Positions 1-6,044 of a stretch of DNA of 6,171 nt are shown piece after piece. This DNA comes from JBILCM01 sp044353165 (lineage in GTDB: Bacteria; Bacillota; Bacilli; Paenibacillales; YIM-B00363): NCBI GenBank assembly GCA_044353165.1, contig JBILCM010000110.1, positions 1 through 6,171 on the forward strand, given 5' to 3'. A program made the translations under genes and the position numbers. Positions within the stretch are counted from its first letter, which is position 1, and each line of letters opens with the position of its first letter. The notes beneath the pieces were generated by a model that was not told the origin of the DNA, did not search any database, and worked only from the letters and a program-made list of their open reading frames with translations.

Positions 1-1166
1 ATGTTGTCCGTACCGAAGCGATGCTGTGTCAGTCCCATGGACCAGATGAATACACCGGACTTGGCGCCTGCTAGCAAAGCCGCGAACTCGCGCATCCGGA
101 ATCTTGTGGCGCCGGATGAGTCTTCCAGCTGCTCCCACGTCTGTTCCTTCACGTGCGCTTGAAGTGCCTCCAACCCATGAGTATGTTTTCGCACAAATTC
201 ATGGTCGATCGCTGAACCGGGTTGCTGCTCTTCCATCTCAAACCAACATTTCATCACACCGTTCATGAAGGCGATATCGCCGCCGATATTGACCTGGAAG
301 ACGTCATCCACCAACTTTGTCCCAAACAGGGCGCTGTCCGGAATCGAGGGAATCCAATAATTCTCCATCGACGGTTCGCGGTATGGATTGATCATGATAA
401 TACGCGTGCCTTGCCGTTTGGCGGCGTACATATATTTGGTCGATACCGGTTGGTTGTTGGCAGCCACCGAACCCCAGAATACGATGACATCCGTTCCGAT
501 CCAATCTTGGTAATTGCAGCTCGAGGCGCCAATTCCAAGCGATCGCTTCAATGCGGTCTTGCTTGGCGAATGGCAAATTCGCGAGGCGTTGTCTATATTA
601 TTCGTCCCGAGCAATCGGGCAACTTTGCCCGCGGTATAATACACTTCGTTCGTAATGCCGCGAGCCGTCAAGAAGAATGCCAATTGTTTTGGATGCGTCT
701 GACGTATTTTCGCTGCGATGGTGTCGAGCGCCTCATCCCATGTCAGTCGCGTGAAATGACGCTCACCCGGACGTCGCCGCAACGGATACGGGATGCGGCC
801 CAACTTGCGCAACTCGGCGCTGCTGAGTTTGCTCAATTGAGCGATGTCGCTGTGCAGCACATCGGGTTTGATCGCCGGCATCGTATTGAGCCGCAACACA
901 TTGAGCCGCGTTGTGCACAGATGCGGCCCTTGCAACGTCTGGTCATACAGACCAGACACACCCAGCGCGCAGCCGTCGCAGACGCCTTGCGTCAGAATGC
1001 GTCCCGCGTACGCGAGATTGTCGCGATTTTCCCATGCGACCTTGATCGTGTCGCGGATATGATGCGGCTTCACCTTGCCAAGCCCGAACGGGATCGGACT
1101 GACCCATAGTTTCGGGTCAGGTTTTAGCGGTAACGCCATCGGCCCATCGTGTTTTGTTTTCCCCAT
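1..1166 (-). CDS. FdhF/YdeP-family molybdopterin oxidoreductase (formate dehydrogenase alpha-like), N-terminal part, runs off left edge
   Basis: The minus strand from ATG at 1166 is open to the window edge, giving 388 residues of a protein whose family is usually about twice that long. Seen: a CDGC motif (C63, C66) and C84 as likely Fe-S ligands; a WDEAL motif (143-147) typical of molybdopterin oxidoreductases; NNIDNASRICHSPS with C198-H199 aligning to the Sec140-His141 site of E. coli FdhF, so Cys is the predicted Mo ligand; and GSVAANNQP in the cofactor-binding region. Family knowledge: such proteins bind bis-MGD and an Fe-S cluster, and most have no proven substrate; E. coli YdeP is linked to acid resistance. 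A cytoplasmic site is inferred, as no signal or Tat peptide is visible. The start follows GGAGG with 10 bases spacing. DUF2294 lies upstream on the same strand. Formate as substrate is not shown. Confidence 0.9.
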   Translation of the reverse strand, partial: MGKTKHDGPMALPLKPDPKLWVSPIPFGLGKVKPHHIRDTIKVAWENRDNLAYAGRILTQGVCDGCALGVSGLYDQTLQGPHLCTTRLNVLRLNTMPAIKPDVLHSDIAQLSKLSSAELRKLGRIPYPLRRRPGERHFTRLTWDEALDTIAAKIRQTHPKQLAFFLTARGITNEVYYTAGKVARLLGTNNIDNASRICHSPSKTALKRSLGIGASSCNYQDWIGTDVIVFWGSVAANNQPVSTKYMYAAKRQGTRIIMINPYREPSMENYWIPSIPDSALFGTKLVDDVFQVNIGGDIAFMNGVMKCWFEMEEQQPGSAIDHEFVRKHTHGLEALQAHVKEQTWEQLEDSSGATRFRMREFAALLAGAKSGVFIWSMGLTQHRFGTDN

Positions 1167-1209
1167 GTCACATTTTCCTCCATTCAAGTGCGATACCGTC
1201 ATCGACACA

Positions 1210-1240
1210 ACAAAAAACCGCACACGTAACCCCATGCGAT
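1210..1240 (-). terminator. Candidate weak terminator/attenuator hairpin upstream of the oxidoreductase gene
   Basis: Read on the minus strand, the arm ATCGCATG (1240-1233) can pair with TGTGCGGT (1224-1217) around an 8-base loop, and a run of six T follows (1217-1212). The stem has three G-U pairs, so it is only moderately stable. It lies between the DUF2294 stop and the oxidoreductase start, where it could end the DUF2294 transcript or attenuate read-through. This is a hand-drawn fold; no energy was computed. Confidence 0.3.
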
Positions 1241-1252
1241 GCATCGATCGCA
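1235..1252. repeat. Inverted repeat TGCGAT-N6-ATCGCA with an inner 10-base palindrome
   Basis: The sequence holds 6-base arms (1235-1240 and 1247-1252) around a 6-base spacer, and the perfect palindrome CGATGCATCG sits at 1237-1246. It may be a protein-binding site for a dimeric regulator or an RNA hairpin. It shares bases 1235-1240 with the terminator-like stem, so both folds cannot form in one transcript. No known operator was recognised. Confidence 0.4.
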
Positions 1253-1323
1253 GGTTGTTGTGAGCGGTTCGTCTTGGGCAGGGTCGCTGCTAAGTGCCAA
1301 CCATTCATGTCATGAGATTATCG

Positions 1324-1692
1324 TTAGTTTCCCTCGTCAAGAAACTTCTTCTCTAAATCTTGATCGAAGACGAAGATCGACATGGCTACATCTCGATCAA
1401 TGTCAATGTCCACGAACAAATCAAGAAACTTCGCCCCAAGCAATTGTTCCATCTCAACGGGGGGATGCTTCTTATAAAGCGATTTCACCATCTCTGTGCG
1501 CGCCGCGCGCAACATCGGTTTTCCATCTTCGTGGGTGGCGATAAACTTCTCCACGGGCGATAAATTCCCTTCCAATTCACAGATCGCCCAATGTTTGCAG
1601 AACGTCGTGCGAATGTGGCTAGGTCCCTTACCCATGTGCCGTTTGCGAAACGCTCGCACCAGGTTGCTAAATTCCGCTTCAAACTTATGCAT
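1324..1692 (-). CDS. DUF2294 (MpsC-like) domain protein, 122 aa
   Basis: A small, probably soluble protein filling one DUF2294/MpsC domain. Seen: N-terminal KFEAEFSNLV (3-12), the family hallmark GKGP (21-24) followed by IRT, a CELEGNLSPVEK stretch (38-49) matching the family's L-E-G-x-L-[TS]-P-x-E-K pattern, and an acidic beta-strand end (FVDIDIDRD, 93-101). No membrane segment or signal is visible. Family knowledge: the Pfam name comes from a proposed Na+-translocating system, but the biochemical role of this domain is not established. The start at 1692 is preferred over ATG at 1740 or 1710 because GGAGG precedes it by 11 bases and family members begin just before this F-E-x-E-F motif; the longer form would add a spurious CKRC leader. 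It precedes the molybdopterin oxidoreductase on the same strand by 157 bases, so joint transcription is possible but uncertain. Confidence 0.82.
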   Translation of the reverse strand: MHKFEAEFSNLVRAFRKRHMGKGPSHIRTTFCKHWAICELEGNLSPVEKFIATHEDGKPMLRAARTEMVKSLYKKHPPVEMEQLLGAKFLDLFVDIDIDRDVAMSIFVFDQDLEKKFLDEGN

Positions 1693-1844
1693 GGCGTATC
1701 CCGCCTCCATCCGTATCGTAGCATGGCACCGCTTGCACACGCAACACTGTTCATTACAAAAACGCCTTTGAACTGCGTAAAATCCACCAAGTCACAAGCA
1801 TCGCCGGCGTGGTATTGTTTAGAAAAGGAGGCGGATTCGCCATG
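1690..1844. repeat. Near-identical start regions of two divergent genes, arranged as an inverted repeat
   Basis: The arms are 1690-1708 and 1827-1844. The minus-strand gene starting at 1692 has GGAGGCGGGATACGCCATG and the plus-strand gene starting at 1842 has GGAGGCGGATTCGCCATG: one substitution and one single-base indel across 18-19 bases. In both, GGCG and CGCC can form a 4-base stem with a 4- or 5-base loop between the Shine-Dalgarno core and the ATG. The sequence supports both start codons. Whether the similarity is functional or due to duplication or inversion is unknown. Confidence 0.6.
1709..1826. promoter_or_regulatory. Divergent intergenic region between DUF2294 and PhyH genes
   Basis: These bases must carry the promoters of both divergent genes and any operator for the AraC regulator encoded at 2681-3571. 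Only weak promoter-like hexamers are visible: TTGCGT to TACGAT with 18-base spacing on the minus strand, and TAAAAT on the plus strand near 1780 without a good -35. No convincing operator repeat was found. The region call rests on gene orientation, not on a clear motif. Confidence 0.4.
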
Positions 1845-2636
1845 ACTTCACAAACAAGCAACCGCTTGGTATCGCAAGAAAAAATTGATTTTTACCATGA
1901 AAATGGATTTGTCCAGATCGATGATGTACTCACGCCCGAAGAAATAGCAGAACTCGCAGAAACGATGGACGAAGCCATGCAGATTGAGGAGGGTCTCGGA
2001 CAAAAAACCGATAGAAAGAATGGCAACTACTATCGTGTGTTGAACCAGAAAGTCAATACATGGCGCGACCACGGCGGCATGGCCAAATTCTCGTTCCACC
2101 CGAAGCTCGCACGAATCGCAATGGAGTTGTCCCAATGGGAGGGGGTTCGTTTGTTCCATGACCACGCTTTGTGGAAAATGCCGGAAGATTCCAAACCAAC
2201 CCCTTGGCATCAAGATTTTCCATACTGGCCGATGACTGAGCCTGGCGCCTTATCCGCATGGATTCCTGTACAAGATGTGGATGAACATAACGGCTGCATG
2301 ATGTTCGTGCCGGGATCTCACAAAATTGGCAAACTGACGGGGATATCTTTATCTGATCCGCAAGATATTTTTGAATATGTCAAAGATACAGATATCGCGA
2401 ATCGAAAACCTGTGAAAGTGCCGCTCAAGGCAGGCTCCTGCACGTTCCATAATGGACTGACGTTCCATTACGGTCATGCGAATATGTCCGACAAGCCTCG
2501 CCGCGTGCTTGCGAACATCTACATGCGCGACGGCACGACGTATAATGGCAAATCGCACATTTGCACGAATGGATTAAACCTGCAAGAGAATGAACCGTTG
2601 CGCGGCGGTTTATTCCCGCTCGTCGCAAGAGTATAA
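1842..2636 (+). CDS. Phytanoyl-CoA dioxygenase (PhyH) family Fe(II)/2-oxoglutarate oxygenase, 264 aa
   Basis: A probable non-heme iron hydroxylase that couples 2-oxoglutarate decarboxylation to oxidation of an unidentified small molecule. Seen: an N-terminal FYHENGFVQIDDVLTPEEI segment (17-35) typical of PhyH proteins; the iron triad H123-x-D125 (in TPWHQDFPYWP) and H209; R220, in the motif H-x4-N-x-S-x3-R-R, as likely 2-oxoglutarate ligand; and the GCMMFVPGSHK block (151-161). Length is normal for the family and all predicted catalytic residues are present. No signal peptide, so cytoplasmic. ATG at 1842 is chosen because AAGGAGG precedes it; the in-frame GTG at 1809 lies upstream of this Shine-Dalgarno. 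The AraC gene follows 44 bases downstream with no clear terminator between. Family substrates range from phytanoyl-CoA to ectoine, amino acids and secondary metabolites, so I do not assign one. Confidence 0.9.
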   Translation: MTSQTSNRLVSQEKIDFYHENGFVQIDDVLTPEEIAELAETMDEAMQIEEGLGQKTDRKNGNYYRVLNQKVNTWRDHGGMAKFSFHPKLARIAMELSQWEGVRLFHDHALWKMPEDSKPTPWHQDFPYWPMTEPGALSAWIPVQDVDEHNGCMMFVPGSHKIGKLTGISLSDPQDIFEYVKDTDIANRKPVKVPLKAGSCTFHNGLTFHYGHANMSDKPRRVLANIYMRDGTTYNGKSHICTNGLNLQENEPLRGGLFPLVARV

Positions 2637-2680
2637 TGCAGTTATCAAGTCTATAAACAACGCCAGGGGGACAAGGGATC

Positions 2681-3571
2681 GTGACGCGTTTCAACAGCAC
2701 CAAATACCTTGAAAGCGACGCATTCCCTTTCCATACGGCCATTGCCATTGTTGATGCGCAGCGCCCAGTGCCTCCACACTCGCATGAATTTGTCGAGATG
2801 GCCTACATTGCTGGAGGTTCTGGGCGCCATGTGTATCGCGGTCAGGACTACAACATTGCCGAGGGCGATGTATTTGTCATTGAACCGGATGAGGAGCACG
2901 CCTATTGGGTGGCGGATGGAGACAGCCTCATCGTTTATAATGTGTTGTTTCAATCGTCCCTATTGGCACACGAGATTACGGCGATGTCCGCTGTAACACC
3001 GTTCGTAGATTTCTATTATGTAGAACCGTTCCTGCGCGGCTCGGTGCATTTTCGATCGCATCTTCGCTTGCAGCCGCTCGAACAATTGGAGATGAAGGCC
3101 ATGCTCGACCGCCTTCGCATGGAATTCCGGGAGAAACGCCTCGGTTACGAAATTCTCACCAAGACGAAGTTATTAGAAATGTTCGTGTTTCTCAGTCGCT
3201 GTTATGCCGCATCTGAGCAATCTCCAGTGTCTAGCTTGGCGAATGACGAGAAAGCGATGATGCACGTCTGTCAATTTATACGCCATCATTATGCGAAACC
3301 ACTTACTTTGCAACAGATGAGTCAGCTGTGCGGCATGAGCCCGTCCGCATTCTCAGCGAAATTCAAGCTGTATACGGGGCGCACCTTCATTGAATTTCGC
3401 AACGACATCCGCATTCGTCATGCGGCAGAATTGTTGTTGCAAAGCCAAGACAAGGTGATCGTGGTAGCACAAGCGGTTGGTTTTGATGACGTAAGCTTCT
3501 TCAACAAGCTGTTCAAGCACACTTTCGGGTGTTCGCCAAGCATCTACCGACGGCAGCTTGTTACTCAATAA
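2681..3571 (+). CDS. AraC-family transcriptional regulator with N-terminal cupin sensor, 296 aa
   Basis: A DNA-binding regulator likely controlling the adjacent dioxygenase. Seen: an AraC-type cupin at about 20-90, with PPHSHEFVEM (H33, H35, E39) and H73 in a pattern like a cupin metal site, and the GDVFVIEPDEEHAY block; a linker of mostly helical character to about 190; and a C-terminal double helix-turn-helix (193-296) with first HTH LTLQQMSQLCGMSPSAFS (from 208) and second HTH from about 259 containing VAQAVGFDDVSFFNKLFK, the classic AraC signature. The start is GTG at 2681, downstream of AGGGGG and AAGGGA; this rare start agrees with the domain beginning. It lies 44 bases after the dioxygenase gene and is probably co-transcribed. 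The ligand is unknown; members of this class often sense sugars or other small metabolites. Control of the neighbour is inferred from position. Confidence 0.92.
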   Translation: MTRFNSTKYLESDAFPFHTAIAIVDAQRPVPPHSHEFVEMAYIAGGSGRHVYRGQDYNIAEGDVFVIEPDEEHAYWVADGDSLIVYNVLFQSSLLAHEITAMSAVTPFVDFYYVEPFLRGSVHFRSHLRLQPLEQLEMKAMLDRLRMEFREKRLGYEILTKTKLLEMFVFLSRCYAASEQSPVSSLANDEKAMMHVCQFIRHHYAKPLTLQQMSQLCGMSPSAFSAKFKLYTGRTFIEFRNDIRIRHAAELLLQSQDKVIVVAQAVGFDDVSFFNKLFKHTFGCSPSIYRRQLVTQ

Positions 3572-3573
3572 AC

Positions 3574-4230
3574 CTAATCAAACCATTGTGCCGATGTATA
3601 AAACCGTGTGCCACTGCGCACTGATCTCGCAATCCGTTCCATGGCCATAGCAACGGTTCTGCCGGGAACGGGTTTGTATGGCTGAAGCGGACCCGCGAAG
3701 ATGAAGGATAGCCACCCCGCCACTTGATTAGCCACTTGCTCCCCGATGCGTTGTTCTTGCCGGTGACCTACCAGTAACGATGGACGCAAAATCGAGAGGG
3801 ACTTCAATTGCAACGCCTGTAGCTGTACCTCGAGTTCACCTTTCACGCGACTATAGAAAACCATCGATTTCGCATCTGCACCTATGGCTGTAACAATCAC
3901 GAATTGCTTCGCTTGGTGTCTTTTTGCAATTCGGGCCAGCGCTAGAGGATAATCATAATCGACCCGGCGAAAATTGTCCTTCGTTCCCGCTTGCTTCATT
4001 GTCGTGCCGAGCGCACAGAATACAGAAGCATCATGCCAGATCTGATCGGATACCGCTTGTTCGAGTTGGTCAAAATCGACAATGTATTCCGTTAATTTCG
4101 GATGATTGCGCTGTAGCGATCTTCTGACGAGTACAATCACTTGGTCAAAATCGTCGCCATGTAAGAGGAGATCGACCAACTCACGCCCAACCAAACCCGT
4201 CGCTCCCGCAATGATAGCTGTATTCGCCAT
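3574..4230 (-). CDS. NAD(P)-binding atypical SDR, TIP30/HTATIP2-like, 218 aa
   Basis: A Rossmann-fold protein of the atypical short-chain dehydrogenase group. Seen: beta1 with GATGLVG (9-15), the G-x-T-G-x-x-G nucleotide-binding motif; LVRR (34-37) after beta2, where arginines suggest NADP preference; CALGTTMKQAG (72-82), typical of the TIP30-like subgroup; VTAIGAD (113-119); and YSRVKGELE with Y126-x3-K130 as the active-site pair. Length is normal for the group. No membrane or signal segment is visible. The start at 4230 has AGGAGG seven to eight bases upstream and fits the domain edge; the in-frame ATG at 4302 would lie inside the preceding gene and add a non-domain leader. It is the last gene of the protease-ExoD-SDR set, 25 bases after ExoD. 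Substrate and physiological role are unknown; it may be a reductase or only a nucleotide-binding regulator. Confidence 0.88.
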   Translation of the reverse strand: MANTAIIAGATGLVGRELVDLLLHGDDFDQVIVLVRRSLQRNHPKLTEYIVDFDQLEQAVSDQIWHDASVFCALGTTMKQAGTKDNFRRVDYDYPLALARIAKRHQAKQFVIVTAIGADAKSMVFYSRVKGELEVQLQALQLKSLSILRPSLLVGHRQEQRIGEQVANQVAGWLSFIFAGPLQPYKPVPGRTVAMAMERIARSVRSGTRFYTSAQWFD

Positions 4231-4255
4231 TGAACTCCCTCCTGACTTTCCTGCT

Positions 4256-4882
4256 TCATAAGGACCAAAAATCGAGAAGACTCCGAATACCCGCGGCTCC
4301 AACCATGTAGATTACGGTCAAATAAATAAGAATTGCAATCAACATCAAATACCCTAGTCCGATCATGACGCCATCTTTGCGAAGCAGTCCCAAGGAAAGA
4401 AAGACGATCCCATACGCAGGGATAGCATTCGAGAAAGGCAACGGCAGTGGAAGCATCATACATAAAGCGTTCAGAATAATCCCTACCGCATGCACGTTAC
4501 AAATCGCCCTAGATGATGTCAGGCCATGCAGTCGAGGTTTTGACCACTGTTCCATCTTTTCTAGCACGTTGGCCGCACGGTTGGCAATCATGAGCATGTG
4601 TCGTTGCTGAATGCGAAGTGAACTTAACTTTCGCGGTAATCTTAACGTCTTGTGGGTGAGAATGCTGATGCAGATGAGCACGATCAAGGTGCCGAAAGGT
4701 GTGCTCGTCCCTGGAATCGACACGGGGAGCAAGAAGGGGAAGGTGAGCACCATAATGGTGATGAGCAGCCCTTCTTTGCCAACGCGTTCAATCAAATCCC
4801 CGATTTCAATGCCCCGAGGCGGAGTGTAGTCGACCAGTTGTCGGACCAACTGCGAGACTTTATCGGGTGCTTGTTGTTTCAT
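4256..4882 (-). CDS. ExoD-family polytopic membrane protein, 208 aa
   Basis: Matches the exopolysaccharide-synthesis ExoD family by two hallmark blocks: LTFPFLLPVSIPGTSTPFG (46-64) and LPLPFSNAIPAYGIVFLSLG (146-165), followed by the charged LLRKDG turn. Hydrophobic stretches suggest about four membrane passes at roughly 39-57, 62-76, 126-167 (possibly two) and 171-197. The N-terminal 35 residues are cytoplasmic-like and contain a helical segment. Family knowledge: ExoD was named from rhizobial mutants with altered exopolysaccharide and alkali sensitivity; its molecular activity is unknown, so the family name should not be read as a polysaccharide enzyme. The ATG overlaps the stop of the upstream protease gene (ATGA at 4882-4879), with AAGGA as binding site, which implies translational coupling. 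The SDR gene follows 25 bases downstream. Confidence 0.9.
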   Translation of the reverse strand: MKQQAPDKVSQLVRQLVDYTPPRGIEIGDLIERVGKEGLLITIMVLTFPFLLPVSIPGTSTPFGTLIVLICISILTHKTLRLPRKLSSLRIQQRHMLMIANRAANVLEKMEQWSKPRLHGLTSSRAICNVHAVGIILNALCMMLPLPLPFSNAIPAYGIVFLSLGLLRKDGVMIGLGYLMLIAILIYLTVIYMVGAAGIRSLLDFWSL

Positions 4883-5928
4883 GAATTTCCTTCATCCCTT
4901 TGCTGGATTTTTTTGGGCGTCAACTTCTCCAAATACAGAATGGCCTCATTCAGTGTATGTACAGGCACCAATTGTAATGAATACCCTCGCTTTTTTATTT
5001 CTGCCCGCGCATCCTTCTCGTTCTTATCGGTCGGGGTCCGATCTGCTGGAACGAAGAAAATTTCAATGCCAGAACGTTCAGCTGCTGCCAATTTATGACG
5101 AATCCCGCCAACTTGGCCTACCTCGCCTTCAACGTTCATCGTTCCTGTGCCTGCGATCACATATCCTTGTGTTAAGTTCCCTGGAGTTGCTTGATCGACG
5201 ATTTCCAACGCAAACATAAGACCTGCTGACGGACCGCCGATTTCATCAACCTGCAACGTCACATCCGTGCTTGATTGCACCGTGATGGCATTCTCCACCG
5301 TAATGCCCACACCCCTTCTGCCACTGGCCAGCTGAATGATGGGCACTTGCTCAATTTGTTGCACATCCCCATGTGTTGAGGTCACCTGTACGGTGTCCCC
5401 TTCTTTCTTGTGTTCAGCAATGTAGGCATTAAACTGCTCTACGGTCGTGACAGGCACTTCATCTGCATGTGTAATCAAATCCCCAGGGGCAAGAATGCCC
5501 TTCGCTTTCGATACCGGCAGCACACCGCGGATGAACACACCATCACGAATGACCGTTGCCTCTTGACCCGCCGCTTGCAACCCAGCATAAACCGCGGATT
5601 GCTGAGAACTGGCCATCGCATGCCGAAGCAACGCCGCATACTCTGCATCCGATAGATCCCCTTTAATATCGCGAGCTGGGATAACTTCAACGCTGGGTGC
5701 GATCAAGCCGTAGAGAAGGTATGCCATATTCAGGGATTTCACCGACATGACGGTCGTCAGATGAAGGCCGCCAATTTCTGATTTAACCCCATTTTCTACC
5801 GTGATCCGCGAACGTAACAACTCGACCGACCCCGGCTGGTAGAGGAAGAATGGCGCAGGAATAACTAACAAAAAAATCAGGGTGCCCGCAATCGCCAGCC
5901 AAGTTGTTCGATATTTTTGAAACCACAT
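4879..5928 (-). CDS. ylbL: YlbL/SepM-family membrane-anchored PDZ-Lon-type serine protease, 349 aa
   Basis: A membrane-anchored extracytoplasmic protease. Seen: one N-terminal transmembrane anchor (about 10-30) followed by YQPGSVELL (30-38), a family hallmark; a PDZ-like domain at about 125-200 with GVLPVSKAKGILAPGDLI; and a C-terminal Lon-type (S16) domain with IGGPSAGLMFALEI, giving catalytic S234, and GGIRHKLAAAERSG, giving K279. The dyad and length are intact. Family knowledge: S. mutans SepM processes competence pheromone, and B. subtilis YlbL with CtpA degrades the division inhibitor YneA; which role applies here is unknown. The start at 5928 has AGAGGAT eight bases upstream and places the anchor at the N terminus; the in-frame ATG at 5994 lies upstream of the predicted promoter -10. 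First gene of the probable protease-ExoD-SDR operon. B. subtilis ylbL sits beside coaD-region genes, so this neighbourhood differs. Confidence 0.94.
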   Translation of the reverse strand: MWFQKYRTTWLAIAGTLIFLLVIPAPFFLYQPGSVELLRSRITVENGVKSEIGGLHLTTVMSVKSLNMAYLLYGLIAPSVEVIPARDIKGDLSDAEYAALLRHAMASSQQSAVYAGLQAAGQEATVIRDGVFIRGVLPVSKAKGILAPGDLITHADEVPVTTVEQFNAYIAEHKKEGDTVQVTSTHGDVQQIEQVPIIQLASGRRGVGITVENAITVQSSTDVTLQVDEIGGPSAGLMFALEIVDQATPGNLTQGYVIAGTGTMNVEGEVGQVGGIRHKLAAAERSGIEIFFVPADRTPTDKNEKDARAEIKKRGYSLQLVPVHTLNEAILYLEKLTPKKIQQRDEGNS

Positions 5929-5959
5929 GTACGTATCCTCTTTGTAGTGAATTATCCAA

Positions 5960-5965
5960 ATTATA
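5960..5965 (-). promoter_or_regulatory. Candidate -10 box for the ylbL-like operon
   Basis: A perfect TATAAT on the minus strand lies about 30 bases upstream of the chosen ATG at 5928, which fits a short leader. The region where a -35 should lie is A/T-rich but has no good TTGACA match, so activator help or a different spacing is possible. The location between two divergent genes supports a promoter here. Confidence 0.5.
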
Positions 5966-6014
5966 TCGCACGAAAAATAAACTAGCCACCGCAACGAAAA
6001 TACGTTAAAATAAA

Positions 6015-6020
6015 TACAAT
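6015..6020 (+). promoter_or_regulatory. Candidate -10 box for the DUF4395 gene
   Basis: TACAAT, a five-of-six match to the -10 consensus, lies 24 bases upstream of the ATG at 6045 in an A/T-rich stretch, with an alternative TAAAAT at 6006-6011. No convincing -35 is seen. Together with the minus-strand TATAAT 50 bases away it suggests a divergent promoter pair in the 116-base gap. Confidence 0.3.
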
Positions 6021-6044
6021 TCCGATGCGAAAGGTTGGATATAT

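Noticed and set aside
222..1109. A 295-codon plus-strand open frame, and other plus-strand frames in the first 1.2 kb
   Set aside because: It lies antisense to the molybdopterin oxidoreductase, whose minus-strand reading shows clear family motifs. Its product has no recognisable domain and is rich in Arg and His, as is common in shadow frames.
1693..1740. A CKRC zinc-knuckle-like N-terminal extension on the DUF2294 protein
   Set aside because: It depends on the ATG at 1740, which lacks a good ribosome binding site, whereas ATG at 1692 has GGAGG upstream and matches the family start.
1485..1790. Overlapping open frames on both strands across the DUF2294 gene
   Set aside because: The DUF2294 frame has family motifs (GKGP, LEGNLSPVEK) and a good ribosome binding site; the others lack both.
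1809..1841. GTG at 1809 as the dioxygenase start
   Set aside because: It would place the AAGGAGG Shine-Dalgarno inside the coding region and add residues not typical of PhyH proteins; ATG at 1842 fits better.
2593..2616. AACCG/CGGTT stem followed by TTATT near the end of the dioxygenase gene, as a terminator
   Set aside because: The stem is only 5 bases, lies inside the coding region and lacks a proper T-run.
4652..5098. A 148-codon plus-strand open frame across the ExoD/protease junction
   Set aside because: It is antisense to two well-supported genes and its product shows no domain; its sequence mirrors the opposite strand's codons.
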